A stretch of DNA of 64,000 nt from Gnomoniopsis sp. IMI 355080 (taxonomy: Eukaryota; Ascomycota; Sordariomycetes; Diaporthales; Gnomoniaceae), in the NCBI GenBank assembly GCA_027946555.1, contig JAPEVC010000038.1:124001-188000 (forward strand), given 5' to 3'. Under the pieces are notes generated by a model, which was given only the letters and a program-made list of their open reading frames with translations, did no database searches and was not told where the DNA came from. The translations under genes and the position numbers were made by a program. Within the stretch, counting starts at the first letter, position 1; each line of letters begins with the position of its first letter. Positions 10,914 through 22,000 of this stretch are shown here, in pieces.

Positions 10914-12218
10914 GACGAAAGTATAGCTAGCAAGTTTTTCATTGTCTATGGTGCGAAATATCACTGATTTTATGAGAAGGTTTGTACACGACTAATAAGA
11001 GGCCAAGTTGACATGTGAAAGACCATCGTTCTCTGATATCCTGTCTCTCTATATATGCCAATTAACTTAGTAAAACCTGTCCAACAGAAGGCAACTGGGC
11101 ATGCATCTTTGCACCTTCAAGTTGACGTGAAACGAATCAGGCAGACCACACCAGAGGAGCATCGCTGCTGCGCTGAAACCCCAGGGACGTCGCGGGCTGA
11201 CCTCGGGAGCCTTAGGTATCAAGTCATTGCGCCGCCTCAACGGCATCTACGCGAATGTGGCAAGAAGAGCTACCTACAGCGTGGATCATTAGGGGACGAC
11301 GACGAGATCCAAAAGAGGTAGTCTGAGCTTATACAGTACCCCGTAAGAGGAGGATGGTGCAAACGACCTAGTAGTAGAGCCCGAGAACCGTTTGAGTGCG
11401 GCCATGGTCTGAGCCTCCTGGCTGCATATGACGGAGCTTATGAGTATGGCAGTACCAAGATCTCAGTCTTGGCTTCATATTAGCCTAACTTATATCAGCT
11501 TACTTGACAGCAATATATTGGCCTATATTTAGCCTTCATCACCCAGTCTGGCTACGTGGTATTGACTTGGTGGCTGACCGAGGTTTATCCCCCGAGTCTT
11601 TTCAAAGCTGCGTAATATGGGTGCAGGTGGTTGCAATCTACTTTCTCAGGCCAGTGATCGTTACTGAGCATTGTACAAGCGTAAAACCACAGACCAGTGT
11701 ACGTCGGATGACAGGACAAAGGGTGTCTACTGACCCGACAGCTTGGTTCGAGCTGTGAGTCAGCCATCGATCTGAAAAGGAGCCGAATCTTCTGGGCTGG
11801 ATCTTCACTCTCGCGCTATCCAGGCTTTGCGGCGGGCAAAAAGGACAATGTCTCGGTCCCCCCGGGGGGGGGGGGCAATGAGCGGAGTGCGTGGCAGCGT
11901 AGGTAGCCTTCCTAACGGCCTAAAAGCGGGCGCGGCCCGGGGATGGAGCGTACAGCAATTGCAAACAGGCCAAAGTTGCGAAGCATGGGTCAATATATAC
12001 CTCCAATACTTCCAATGGATTTGAGGCGTATCGTAAGTTCGTAACCTAGAACTACCGCTCACGGATTACCTTAATTTCTTTCAAAAGACGTTTTTCATGA
12101 CAAAGGGCTTACGCAAAAGTTATATATCTGTTCCCGGTTGTGATTGGACACTATTCTACGCAACTGAAGACATTTCTCCCCGCGTGTCATACGTCAAGCG
12201 CCTAGGTAAACACTGGAC
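10914..12218. other. Intergenic, no supported gene
   Basis: About 1.3 kb between the STAND gene and the EthD gene. It includes an uninterrupted C6-G12 tract at 11858-11875. ORFs in both strands are short and carry no motif. No RNA gene was recognised. Confidence 0.5.
11858..11875. repeat. C6G12 homopolymer tract
   Basis: Six C followed directly by twelve G in intergenic DNA. Such tracts often vary in length between strains and are prone to sequencing error. Confidence 0.7.
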
Positions 12219-12754
12219 CTAGTCCTTGTCAGCCTCATTGACAATCTCATTGTTGTCGATGTAAACTTTCTCGTAGCCGACCATGATCTCGCCTCGGTTG
12301 GAATCGATCCAGCCGGCCTCTGAATCCCGACCGACATCCTGATACTCCGGATCGTTGGTTAGGGCCATCATGTGCTGGATGTCTCGGACCCAATAGGTGA
12401 GAACGGCATGTGAGCTGATGACGGTCCAGCCAGGGCGGACCTTGTCCACCGTCGCGGCAAGAGCCTCGGAGACGGTGCTCGGGCAAAAGGTCTGACGACA
12501 GAGAGCATCCAGCCGTCAGCATTAAGTACAAGCGAGCGGCGCCGCAGAGGTGATCGGAGAGTTGAATAAAGCATAAATCAAGCAAGCAAGCGAGAGGAAC
12601 TGACAATGGAATATTTGATAACCTCATGTCTCTTGACGAGCTTCAGCCAAGCAGGGTTGATGTTCTCAGTGACATGTTTCTCGAACTCGTCATCTATTTT
12701 GCTGGGGTCCTTGTAGTGCAAGGCCGAGACCTTGAGGACATCGCGAGAAGCCAT
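12219..12754 (-). CDS. EthD-domain protein
   Basis: Exon 1 is 12605-12754 (50 codons) and exon 2 is 12219-12491, with a 113-nt intron. The donor is GTCAGT and the acceptor is GTCGTCAG. The join in phase 0 gives a 140-residue protein of typical EthD length. The sequence fits the dimeric alpha/beta-barrel EthD family: an N-terminal strand LKVSALHYKDPS, a middle segment WTVISSHAVLTYWV, a helix IQHMMALTNDPEY, and a final strand EIMVGYEKVYIDNNEIV. Fungal EthD proteins include decarboxylases and dehydratases of aromatic polyketide pathways, but the exact reaction cannot be read from sequence. It lies beside DUF1772, GST and oxidoreductase genes. The frame is intact. Confidence 0.8.
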
Positions 12755-13870
12755 TTTGATGCAAGGGTTTGAGGCGTGAATGTGGTCAAGATTATAGGCA
12801 ACAGAAGTGCTAAGCTAATGTGTGGGTAAGGACCAGCTGTCTCCAGTGAAGTAAATCCGAATGAAGGTGATGTATTGTATGACTGCGGGCTGTTGGAAGG
12901 TTTCCTTTGCTATCAAGGTGGTCTCGAGCAGAACTTAAGGATTTCTTTGATTCATTCCCCGGTCTTTCTTCAGAGTCCAGACCACGAGCACCGGATAGAC
13001 GCGGTTTGACTACTACCTGTGTAAGCAACAACCTCGCGATTTGTTGCGATGGTGGCGAAGCTCTTCGATGGGCAATTACGGTAGTCAAGTACAAATGCAA
13101 GGATTTTTGAAGTCTGCGCCGTAAAATTCCAACCAAAACGGACTAATGCCCGTGGAAGGGTCCATTTTCCAATCCGTGCCTCGTCGGCGCATATGAATTG
13201 TAAAATCTGTAGTGCAGCTGAATTGCGAACCCACGGCAGCCCTGGAGACCAGGAAGGCAGTTCTTCTACATCTTGATCGGGCTCCAGTTCTACCACGGTC
13301 ACGCAAGAAATATAAGAGATACTTGCCTATCCACGGTAACCAGGAGTAGGGATATATGAAGTCGAGTTGACATTGTGCAGGGTTCGAGTACCCCAGGGTG
13401 CCTCCTTGGTACCTAAGTATGTTGCTTCACCGTAATACGCTTACCCAGAAGGGGGCTTTTCTACCAATCTATCGGTAAAGTTGTAAAGTTGAGTATGGCG
13501 ACTACCTAGATACAGATCCTCCAGGATGAACCAACACGTTCAGTGTTCACACTGTGTAAGAAACAGCACCAAACCTAACTCAAGCGGCGGGTTTGCGGCG
13601 CAGGACAGACCATGGTCGATTGAGTGGCGGCAGATTGAGTCGGCCAACGCGGTCCGATGTCATGCAGATGGAACAGCTTCCCGCTGCCATTGACGAGACA
13701 CGATATAAATGTCAACAGCAGAATCGACCTGTTCACAGACCGGTTCTATATTAGCCTTCATTGTCAAAACCGACGATCAAGGCGGCCCGCAGCGTTCGGT
13801 CCGTTCCGAGCACCAAGTCTCCAGGGACATACCAGTCCTGGATACAAGTCGACTTCGGGGCCTCTCTATC
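12755..13870. other. Divergent promoter region
   Basis: About 1.1 kb between the divergent EthD and DUF1772 genes. It contains a TACCTAAG-type fragment near 13410. No gene could be supported. Confidence 0.5.
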
Positions 13871-14336
13871 ATGTCGATTATGCACCTCGTCCCCGTGGTC
13901 ACGTCCACCGTTTCCTTGTGGTTCGCCTTTGACCAGTACTTTTTCCTCGGTCTCTTCCTGCACGAGGACGTCGAGCCCGCCGCCCAAAAATGTCCTCACC
14001 CCGTACTGGAACACCATGATCAGCACCGGCCTTGCCTATGTCATCGCGCCCCTCGTCGGCACCATAGCCTCCACCGCTATCATCATCAACACCACTTCCA
14101 CCGACCTCCTGCAGGAGAAGGGCTCCTATGCGTGGTATGTTGCTAGCATCGCTCTAGCTATGGGACATTTTGCCTTTGTCCCGGCTATCATGCCCAAGAT
14201 CAAGGGTCTTTCCAACGGCGGCCTAGCCCCCGTCCTTCGGCAGTGGATGCGAGTCCACATTACCCGCAGTGTCACGGTAGATTTTTTGGGTTGGACCGCT
14301 TGCCTTGTTGCTGCTTCGAAGACCTTGACAGCTTGA
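13871..14336 (+). pseudogene. DUF1772 / anthrone-oxygenase-like membrane protein, frame broken
   Basis: The start MSIMHLVPVVTSTVSLWFAF opens a first membrane segment, which continues FDQYFFLGLFLHED. This lies in a different frame from the rest, which resumes at VLTPYWNTMISTGLAYVIA and runs to the stop at 14336. The switch falls at a run of five A (13986-13990); removing one base would join the frames. The joined product would be about 155 residues with four hydrophobic segments, including the family-typical GHFAFVPAIM block and a C-terminal WMRVHITRSVTVDFLGW stretch. This matches the DUF1772 family, whose characterised fungal members oxidise anthrones to anthraquinones. The break sits in a homopolymer, so a sequence error is as possible as true loss of function. 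Confidence 0.7.
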
Positions 14337-14676
14337 TTGTATGTAGGATAAAGATAAGGGAAGGAAGAAGCAGGAAGAGGGATTCGACGGCAAATCGACA
14401 GTTCCGGATGTGTAAAATTGAAGACAATCAGGTTTCTTTTGTACGTCACTAGAATAATAACCAATAGCCCAAATTGAATAATATGATACACTTAAGATCG
14501 GTCGTGTTGAGGACTCGCGATTGCCCCTTATTATCATAATCTGCAATGTGAATGGTTGTATCAATGGTTCCACTTGGGACTGGTTTGGGATCAAAATCAT
14601 TGTCTCTTGGAAAGAACAAAGTGAATTGGGGACTGGCTTTGCCTAACTTCGGTGGTAAGCTTCCAGGCCAGCAAGT
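14337..14676. other. Convergent 3' intergenic region
   Basis: About 340 bp between the 3' ends of the DUF1772 and GST genes. It presumably holds both 3' UTRs. No distinct element was seen. Confidence 0.5.
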
Positions 14677-15589
14677 CTACACATTTATCTCGATAGTAGC
14701 CTTCCACTCCGTGACTTTCCTCCATGAATCTCTCGACGCCATGCGCTCATGCCAGGCTCCGACGTTAGGAAATTCTTCGAAGGCATCCTCCGGTGGACAT
14801 CCCAAGAAGAGATGAAGGAGGCTGTGGTACGAAGGCCATATCGGCAAATGCCATCTTGTCACCGACGAGCCACTCCCGGCCCTCCAAAGCACTGTTCAAC
14901 ACACCCAAACCACGCTTGATCTTGTTCATGTAACGTTCAATGGCAGATGGAATGCGCTCCGTATGATGGATCTTGAACCTGCCAAATCTTGAATAAGCTG
15001 GATGCGGCCATATTCGAAGTCTAACTGGGCAGTCGAGGGGGTAGGCAAGATGTAATTACCATGCAGCTTGACCGTAATACGGCCCCTGGCCACTTGCTTG
15101 AAAGTAAAGCCACTGGTTTATATGATGAATCGAATTACCCCCTGCGTATGTCAAAGTTTGGGTCTTGTCATATTCCTGGACGATATAGGTGAGCACAGCA
15201 CCGGACTCCCAAAGCACGAGGTCCCGGTTCGGATCCTCGATGAGTGCTTTGACATCAGCTTCTTTGGACTCAAATCAATCCACACAGGAGAGCGGGCATA
15301 ATGGTTCGTACCTGGAACTCGACCATTGGGGTTTAGGTCTGTGACAGGGGAGGACTTGATGCCGGAGAAAGGTATCACTTTGATCTCGTATGGAAGACCC
15401 AACTCTTCCAGAATGAAGATGACCTATATAGCAGTTAGCACAGTCCAATGTAAGTTCACCTTCCACATTACCTTCCACGGGTTCGGCCCAGCAGCTTCTT
15501 TGGGACCTGTGAAATAGGTGAGTCTAAGTGGGTGGAGAGTAGAAGCATTCAGAATATCCACCCGCCATCCACACGCGAATGGGTTGCAT
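14677..15589 (-). pseudogene. Glutathione S-transferase (Ure2-like), frame broken near the C-terminus
   Basis: Reconstructed exons are 15562-15589 (MQPIRVWMAG), 15472-15506 (PKEAAGPNPWK), 15312-15423 (VIFILEELGLPYEIKVIPF and on to LNPNGRVP), then about 15261 down to the donor after GQAAW, then an exon starting FKIHHTERIPSAIERYMN. Introns are about 48-55 nt; the second has a clear GCTAAC branch point. The thioredoxin-like N-domain and all-helical C-domain (LEGREWLVGDKMAFADMAFV) are of the fungal Ure2p-like GST class. After AFVP (near 14833) the frame must move by one base to continue HSLLHLFLGCPPEDAFEEFP to the stop. No intron can explain this. The acceptor of exon 4 is ambiguous by 3 nt. It may be a pseudogene or contain a sequence error. 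Confidence 0.72.
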
Positions 15590-16080
15590 TATGGCGACGC
15601 TAATAATGAATGTTGTTGAAGTGTGAGATACGAGTGGGCTTGTTGGTTCAATATGTGAATGGAAACGAAGAATTAACTCTGCGGTATACGTCGTGCCGCA
15701 ATATTAGGGAAATTTTGTGTCCGATGGTACTCGCAGGCGTGCACTTGGGTTCTGCGTCTTCAAGCCAATTTGGGACTGGAACATCAACTGTAGTATATGG
15801 TAGTTCACACGGTTCCTTTGTACTGTACGGATTAATGCATGTCGACCTGGCGGGACAAATGTGATTCGGTCTCGACACCCCAGGAGAGTAGCCATTATGC
15901 CGCCGGCCATATTACTGTGCAGAACATAGGTAGTAAGCATGCGCCGCACACCCAACCGCAGTTGCTGGCTGACGTGAACCATTGAATCCGCCGACAAATC
16001 AAAACAGCACCAAGAAACCCTTGCTGAAGTCTCAATCTAATGAAATTGACTTTGAATAGCTTGAAAGTACTTCACACGAT
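15590..16080. other. Divergent promoter region
   Basis: About 490 bp between the GST gene (minus) and the oxidoreductase gene (plus), which may share regulation. No motif was identified with confidence. Confidence 0.5.
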
Positions 16081-17616
16081 ATGGCAGTCTCGACCGCAGC
16101 TCCCCGCAAATATGGTATCGTCGTGCTTGGGGCCTCTGGCTACACCGGGACGATGGTATGCACACACATCGCGGCCAAATTCCCAACCAACCTCCCATGG
16201 TCAGTTGCAGGCCGTTCACGCGAGCGTCTCGAGGCCCTGGCTGCGAAACTAAGGAAAGAGTACCCCGATAGAGTACAGCCAGGTGAGGAAGATATAATTA
16301 GCGAGCTTACTTATGGACGTTGAAGATTCGCTAATAGAACTTATGCCAGAATAGACCTCGAGATCGTTGCGCCTGATGATTCTCAGACACTCGGCGAGGT
16401 CATTGGCAGAGCCAAGGTCTGCCTCAGCAGCGTTGTCTACCCGCTTGATGGAGATGCCATTATACGGGCGTGCATTGAGCAGCGAACTGACTATGTCGAC
16501 TGGTCCGTTTCTCTCCGCCTCAAATCAAGTATTGGATGACATTATTCTGACAATGAGAAATTTACAGCGCTGGGGTTCCTACTCTGGTCCGAGACTGGGT
16601 TACCAAATACCACGAACAAGCTGAGGCAAATGGGGTGGCGGTAGGTGGCACACCACCCCACGCTCGTGGACTTGGGACGCGGCAAACTGACAAAAAACTT
16701 CAATCGACAGTTGATTCACTCTTGCGGCGCTATGACAGGAGAAATGGACCTCTTTGCCATTCATGCCTGCCAAGAAATCCAGCAAAAGTGGTCGGCCAAG
16801 ATGGGAAAGATGACGCTGCGGGTCGACGATCTTGAGTATGCACGCACCCATCCTCTTTGCCTCTTTGAACAATTTCGGGCTGATTGAACATTTACCAGTC
16901 CTAATGTGAGTGGAGGCACCTTGCGAACAATGCTCTCCTTCGCAAGTGGTGGTCCGAAGGCCATCGCCGCTGCCGGGCACCCGTCGTTGGTGACGCCGCC
17001 TGGCACGCCCTACACAAAGCCCATTGAGGCGGTCCGCGGGATTCACACGCACCCCATACTTGGACTTCTAACAAAATCCTCGCCTCCCGGTGACCAAGCT
17101 CGCACCCTCGTCAATCGATCCTGGGGTCTTTTGGGCGGACCCAATAGCGCTTGGGGTCCGAACTTCCAGTACAATGAATACGAGCGGGCGCATTCCTACC
17201 TTGGTGCTGTTGGCAACCTGATCCGGTGCTACGTAATCCTCACGCTGTTCTCTCTGGTCCAGTATCCCTGGTTTATGGCATTGATTATGCGGTCCGCACC
17301 AGCGCTGGGCGTTGGACCGTCCGAGGAGCAAGTGAAGAGCCTGCCATTTACCGCCGCGGCGTTCGTAGAGGCCGACACCGCGGAGAAGAACAGTGGCAAG
17401 GGATGTCTCATCAAATTGAGGTACACGGAGGGCAACTACCCTTTTGCTGCTATGCTTATGGCTCAGGCGGGCGCGACACTGCTATACGACCGGAACCTGT
17501 CGGCCGGCATTAGGGGCGGATGCCTCACAGCTGGAGTCCTGGGTCCCGATTTCGTGGAGAGGGCTAGGCAGGGCGGACTCGAGATTGAGACAACTATGAT
17601 AGAGAGTTTGAAGTAG
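16081..17616 (+). CDS. Saccharopine dehydrogenase-like oxidoreductase
   Basis: Five exons are proposed: 16081-16282, about 16338-16502, 16568-16640, 16711-16835 and 16899-17616. The N-terminus YGIVVLGASGYTGTMV is the Rossmann G-x-x-G-x-x-G dinucleotide-binding loop of the SCCPDH-like family, followed by WSVAGRSRERLEAL and the conserved PDRVQP. Later exons give IDLEIVAPDD, ACIEQRTDYVDCAGVPTLV, LIHSCGAMTGEMDLFA and SGGTLRTMLSFASGG. A hydrophobic stretch (CYVILTLFSLVQYPWFMALI) lies in the last exon, as in membrane-associated relatives. Introns 2-4 join cleanly. The first junction (16283-16337) does not keep frame with the best donor GTGAGG: it gives a stop after six codons. Either a one-base defect or an unusual splice (donor at 16260) is needed. 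The reaction and substrate are unknown. Confidence 0.75.
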
Positions 17617-18054
17617 TCAAGCTATGATGCTTGATACCAGCTTTCTATAGCTGAAAGGAAAATAGCAAAACGATAGCGAAAGGCTCTTAAAGCTGCCGGA
17701 GGATCTTCGTTTGCAAACCAGACACAGAATTAAGGAGCCATGATGGACCGTCTCTATACCATTATACAGAACTCCCCCTTATATTATATCTTACTGGACG
17801 ATTCATACAAGGAGTTGTATGAGTATTTGGAGTTTTGAGTTGTCTACATGAAGACCGCCCTCTACAACGAGCCATGAAAATTTGGTAGAAGCGCAAGAGT
17901 CGTTACTTAATGCGTGGAACATACATGTATATGGGATGCTAGCAGGTTGCGACAATGCCATTCATGAATTTGTTTTGGTATCAACAGCTCTTATTGGATC
18001 TATCACATGAGTCTGCCTGTTGGGGTTGACCGCCGTAGGTATATATGTATATAC
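17617..18054. other. Convergent 3' intergenic region
   Basis: About 440 bp between the converging oxidoreductase and GH43 genes. A self-complementary stretch GTATATATGTATATAC lies near 18040, just after the GH43 stop, and may be part of its 3' end signal. Confidence 0.45.
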
Positions 18055-19089
18055 CTAAGACGACGGCTTCTCACCCACAATCTTGCCATCCTTATCGTGC
18101 CAAATCTCCTTGACCTTCACACTCCTCAAATGATCCACTCCACCACTCAATTCACAGTCGTGGTGGAATAACCACCAGCGATCACTCCCCTCTGGGAATT
18201 CCACAACCGAGTGATGTGTCGTCCATCCAAGCACGGGCTCCAGCATCCTGCCTCCATACGTAAACGGCCCAGTAGGAGAATCTCCCACCGCGTAACACAA
18301 GTAGTGCGAGTCTCCCGTGCTGTAGCTGAAGTAATACTTGCCCTTGCGCTTATGGCACCACGCCGCCTCAAAAAAGCGCTTGTCGTGATCATCCGCAGCG
18401 ATGCGCTTCCCGGTGTCCGGGTCCAAGATCTCAATTTCCTGTACCTCCGTCGCCAGCGTCTTATAGTCGTCGCTCAGCTTCGCAACCCGCGGACCCATGG
18501 CAAATGCTCCAGGGCCTGACGGCTCCTTGGGACCGCTCCAGCTGTCATCGAAGATATCGTTGCCCTTCTGGTAGCATTGCAGCTGTCCGCCCCACAGTCC
18601 TCCAAAGTACAGATAGCCACTTCCGTCATCATCCACTAGCACAGCAGGATCAATGCTGTAGCTGCCGGGGATGTAGTTCTCCTCTGGTTTGAACGGCCCC
18701 TCAGGCTTGTCGGCGGAAGCCACGCCAATACGGAAGATGCCCTTCTTGTCCCGCGCAGGGAAGAATAAAAGGTACTGGCCAGTCTTGGCATTGTAAGCAG
18801 CGTCAGGAGCCCAAAGCTGCTTCGATACCCATGGCACGTCTTCTGTCTTGAGAGCGACGCCGTGGTCGACTACCTTGGGTCCTCCGGAGCCGGGCTTGGT
18901 GTCTGATGAGGTGACGGGGTCCAAAGAGTCCAGCGAAAAGACATGGTAATCCGCCATGTCGTATTGGTCGCCATTGTCATTGAATTTGATGTCGGTTTCA
19001 CGATCATGCGAGGGGTAGATGTAGATTTTGCCATTGAACACGTGCGCCGAGGGGTCTGCCGTGTAGAGGTGATTGATCAGCGGAGGCAT
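18055..19089 (-). CDS. Glycoside hydrolase family 43, probably intracellular
   Basis: An intronless 344-residue protein starting MPPLINHLYTADPSAHVF. The five-bladed beta-propeller GH43 signature residues are visible: Asp12 (ADPSAHVF, catalytic base), Asp147 (SIDPAVLVDDDG, pKa modulator) and Glu241 (FFEAAW, catalytic acid). The length fits a single catalytic domain without a carbohydrate-binding module. There is no signal peptide, so it probably acts in the cytosol on short imported arabino- or xylo-oligosaccharides. Family members are beta-xylosidases or alpha-L-arabinofuranosidases, and the substrate cannot be fixed here. Most neighbouring metabolic genes contain introns and this one has none, which could reflect acquisition from bacteria. 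The frame is intact. Confidence 0.9.
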   Translation of the reverse strand: MPPLINHLYTADPSAHVFNGKIYIYPSHDRETDIKFNDNGDQYDMADYHVFSLDSLDPVTSSDTKPGSGGPKVVDHGVALKTEDVPWVSKQLWAPDAAYNAKTGQYLLFFPARDKKGIFRIGVASADKPEGPFKPEENYIPGSYSIDPAVLVDDDGSGYLYFGGLWGGQLQCYQKGNDIFDDSWSGPKEPSGPGAFAMGPRVAKLSDDYKTLATEVQEIEILDPDTGKRIAADDHDKRFFEAAWCHKRKGKYYFSYSTGDSHYLCYAVGDSPTGPFTYGGRMLEPVLGWTTHHSVVEFPEGSDRWWLFHHDCELSGGVDHLRSVKVKEIWHDKDGKIVGEKPSS

Positions 19090-22000
19090 GGTGGCGACTC
19101 AATGAAGATACAAAATAGAGACGAGTTACTGTTAAACTGTTTCTGAAGTTCTTGGGATAGAGCAGCTTTTGAAATGCTCAGAAGACGTTACGAAAGTAGT
19201 TATAGGCTCAATTTGGTAATTTGTTCTGCCCCAGTAAAATGGTATGAAGTCCAGTTGAGGCTGATCTGCGAAGGCTTGGGAATCAATTTATCCAGATTTA
19301 GCCGGTCATGCGGGAAGCCTCCTCTACCCCGACCGGGAGGGACTATGTGGAGAAAGTTTCGCGGGCGACGGCTACCGGGTAATGTCAGATCGAGTCAGAG
19401 TGGATGAAAGGCTGCAGAGACATAACAAAGTATGTTCTCTTCATTGCTGCTGTTGTACATTTGGGATTGTCTAGTAGAGGTATTTTCATTTCCTGGTTTC
19501 TTGTACCCGGGGGCTACTCAAAGTTCTGCACAACACAATGCTAATCGACTCTTGGGGTCCAGGCGCACTTATTGGGGACCTAAACCTGCACTAAGATATT
19601 CGAAGCAAAGTTACGAATACGACACACAGATGAAGCCTCGCATACCTGAATTGTAATACCTGGGTACAGCTCCGTATGAAGCCTGCAGGTTAAGCTCCCT
19701 TTCCTGGATCTTTAACGATAGTAAGGAAGTTGATTTAATACTAATCAATACCAACCTGCCAGTTGCTGCACGCCAGGCTGGCGAGATAGTATTGCAGAGG
19801 GAGGTCCTTTGTTGTATACGCAGATGATATTGACTCCCTCGCCGTTATGAAGGGCCTCAAATAACTCATTGTATTCCTTAATTTGAGTGCCGTACCTCCG
19901 GATCGTATAGGACATTAGTATAAACTACAGTGTCCCCGAACTTGAAGTACCTCGATAGGATGTGAGCCTATACCAGGGTCCAGGAGGTACCAACACGGAG
20001 TACTTAGGTACTTAAGTAGTTGCCATTATGTACGAGTGTCTGTAAAGTGGCATGGATTCACACTGAGTAGTGAATAGTGCCATTTTGTGTGTAGGTCGAC
20101 TGAACCATGAGATCGCTCTCGAAGGATTTGCGATTTACTAGAATCTGCAATTTACTAGATTCTCCTTTACGACCTCAGGATTCCGGGTCGCCATTAACCT
20201 GAGTAGCTACCGCTACATAGATGGGTGAAAAATTGTGGTATGAACTAGCTGTGCTCTATGTACTTCTCAATCATCAGTGTCCACGAGCCTCTGGAAATTA
20301 CTCCACCGACCAAGGCAGCGCCCATGGATGTGTGATACAGGTGGAGGAGCAAATGTCTATGCCAATGTTAGCATGAAAACCATTTCTGCGGCATAGTCTC
20401 ACAAAGTTTAGGGTTGATCTTGGACATAGCCATCCAAGCTGTCGACCCGTTCACGTTAAAGCAATCTATCTAGGGAGCCTCGACTCGGCTGGCAAGACGG
20501 CCTTAAAACTGACTGAGACTGAGTCCCTTAAAATTTCAATACCCTACTTTGCCACCTGTGCCCCCTCCATCCTCACATAGACACGGCGGGCGCTTGTTTC
20601 GATAGGAAAGGAACAGAAATCCAGTCACTGTCACTGTCTGAGACACGAATCTCGTTCGAAACCAGCAATATTACAGTCGGAGTGTCCAAGATTATTGACA
20701 CGAACGTCACTGTTAAACCCCGCTATCTTCAAGATGACTATTCTCAAGCAAACAGGGATAGGAGAGGGCTGAATCGATATTGCTCGAGCTACAGGCTGTT
20801 ACTCTTCTAATTAGAGTTTCGTGACTCGTGGGCCATTTAAGCCTCAAGAACCCTGTGCCTTCAACCTGGGACTTTCAACAGATTCATGCAACATGAGCGA
20901 AAGTCCCGATTGATACAGTCTAGCTAGTATTTGCCTGGGCAATAAAACGCTAGAGCAGATTACGGACGAGCCATGTGACGGTCCGCCGACGAGTTCGTTC
21001 CAACACTGGCCGGTTGAACTGATCTTCGATATCGTTACAAGTCTGTCGATGCCTGTGCTTCCGATTGTGCCTTTATTACTACTATTATTGTCTTTCCAGT
21101 GTGGATGCTATGACTTTGAAACCAAAAGATAGGTAGATATTTGTGGTTGATGTCGAATGGTAGAAGCCAGTTTCTGGGCCTCAAGAAGATCAGGTACCTA
21201 AGTAGTACAAAACAAATGGCGTCCTCGCGAAGCAGTGTCTTCAAGTTGAATATATGGCATCACAGTCAAGTTTTGTAAGCTACATAATAATTGATGATTG
21301 TGTGTGGTCAAGGGAACGTCGTCCAAGGCTGCGGCCGATGTAACGGTAGTATTGGCCGAGGAACAGGGTGCAACCAACGAGAAGATGTACAAAGTGGGCA
21401 GACACTTGCACATAGTACAGTTGATAGGGTCGGTTTTGGACGGCAATTACAACTTACACAAATATCACAGTTGGAGGTCTCCGGATCCCAAGCTGGGAAC
21501 GCGATACATGGTGCGAAACAGCTGCGGCACACGATCGAATTCTCTGATACTCTGCATTTAGGATGCACGTTCCTGTCTCTGCGTGTTTATTGCGCTAAAG
21601 AATGAATGATCTTCTCCCGCAAAACTTCCCCGTGTTAGTTGCCTAACTGGGCCATGATCTCCACAGGGGATCCTCGTTGACAGCCCTGCAAGGGGTTTGG
21701 GGGTCCGCGTGCAACCCTTGATCGTCTTTGCATCTGTCAACGGCTTCGAAAAATTGTTCTGGAAGGACAGACACATGGGCAGAGGACGTAAAACACGAGA
21801 CGGGTAGAGGCAACCTTCCTTTTTAGATTTGCACACTTCTGAGCATTCGGATCCCGAAGAGTCGGGATGGCACCGGAAGTCGGTGCAGCACAGCGGCAGT
21901 GACAGCCGCATGGCACTTCACATGTCGGATACAACCTCAACCACACGATCAAGACCATATCGATAACCTCCTTCTTCAGTCAGGTATGAAAGGCGGCCTG

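Noticed and set aside
13761..13990. Long frame preceding the DUF1772 second half as its true N-terminus
   Set aside because: That upstream reading is Ser/Pro/Thr-rich nonsense, while the alternative frame gives a proper first membrane helix of the family.
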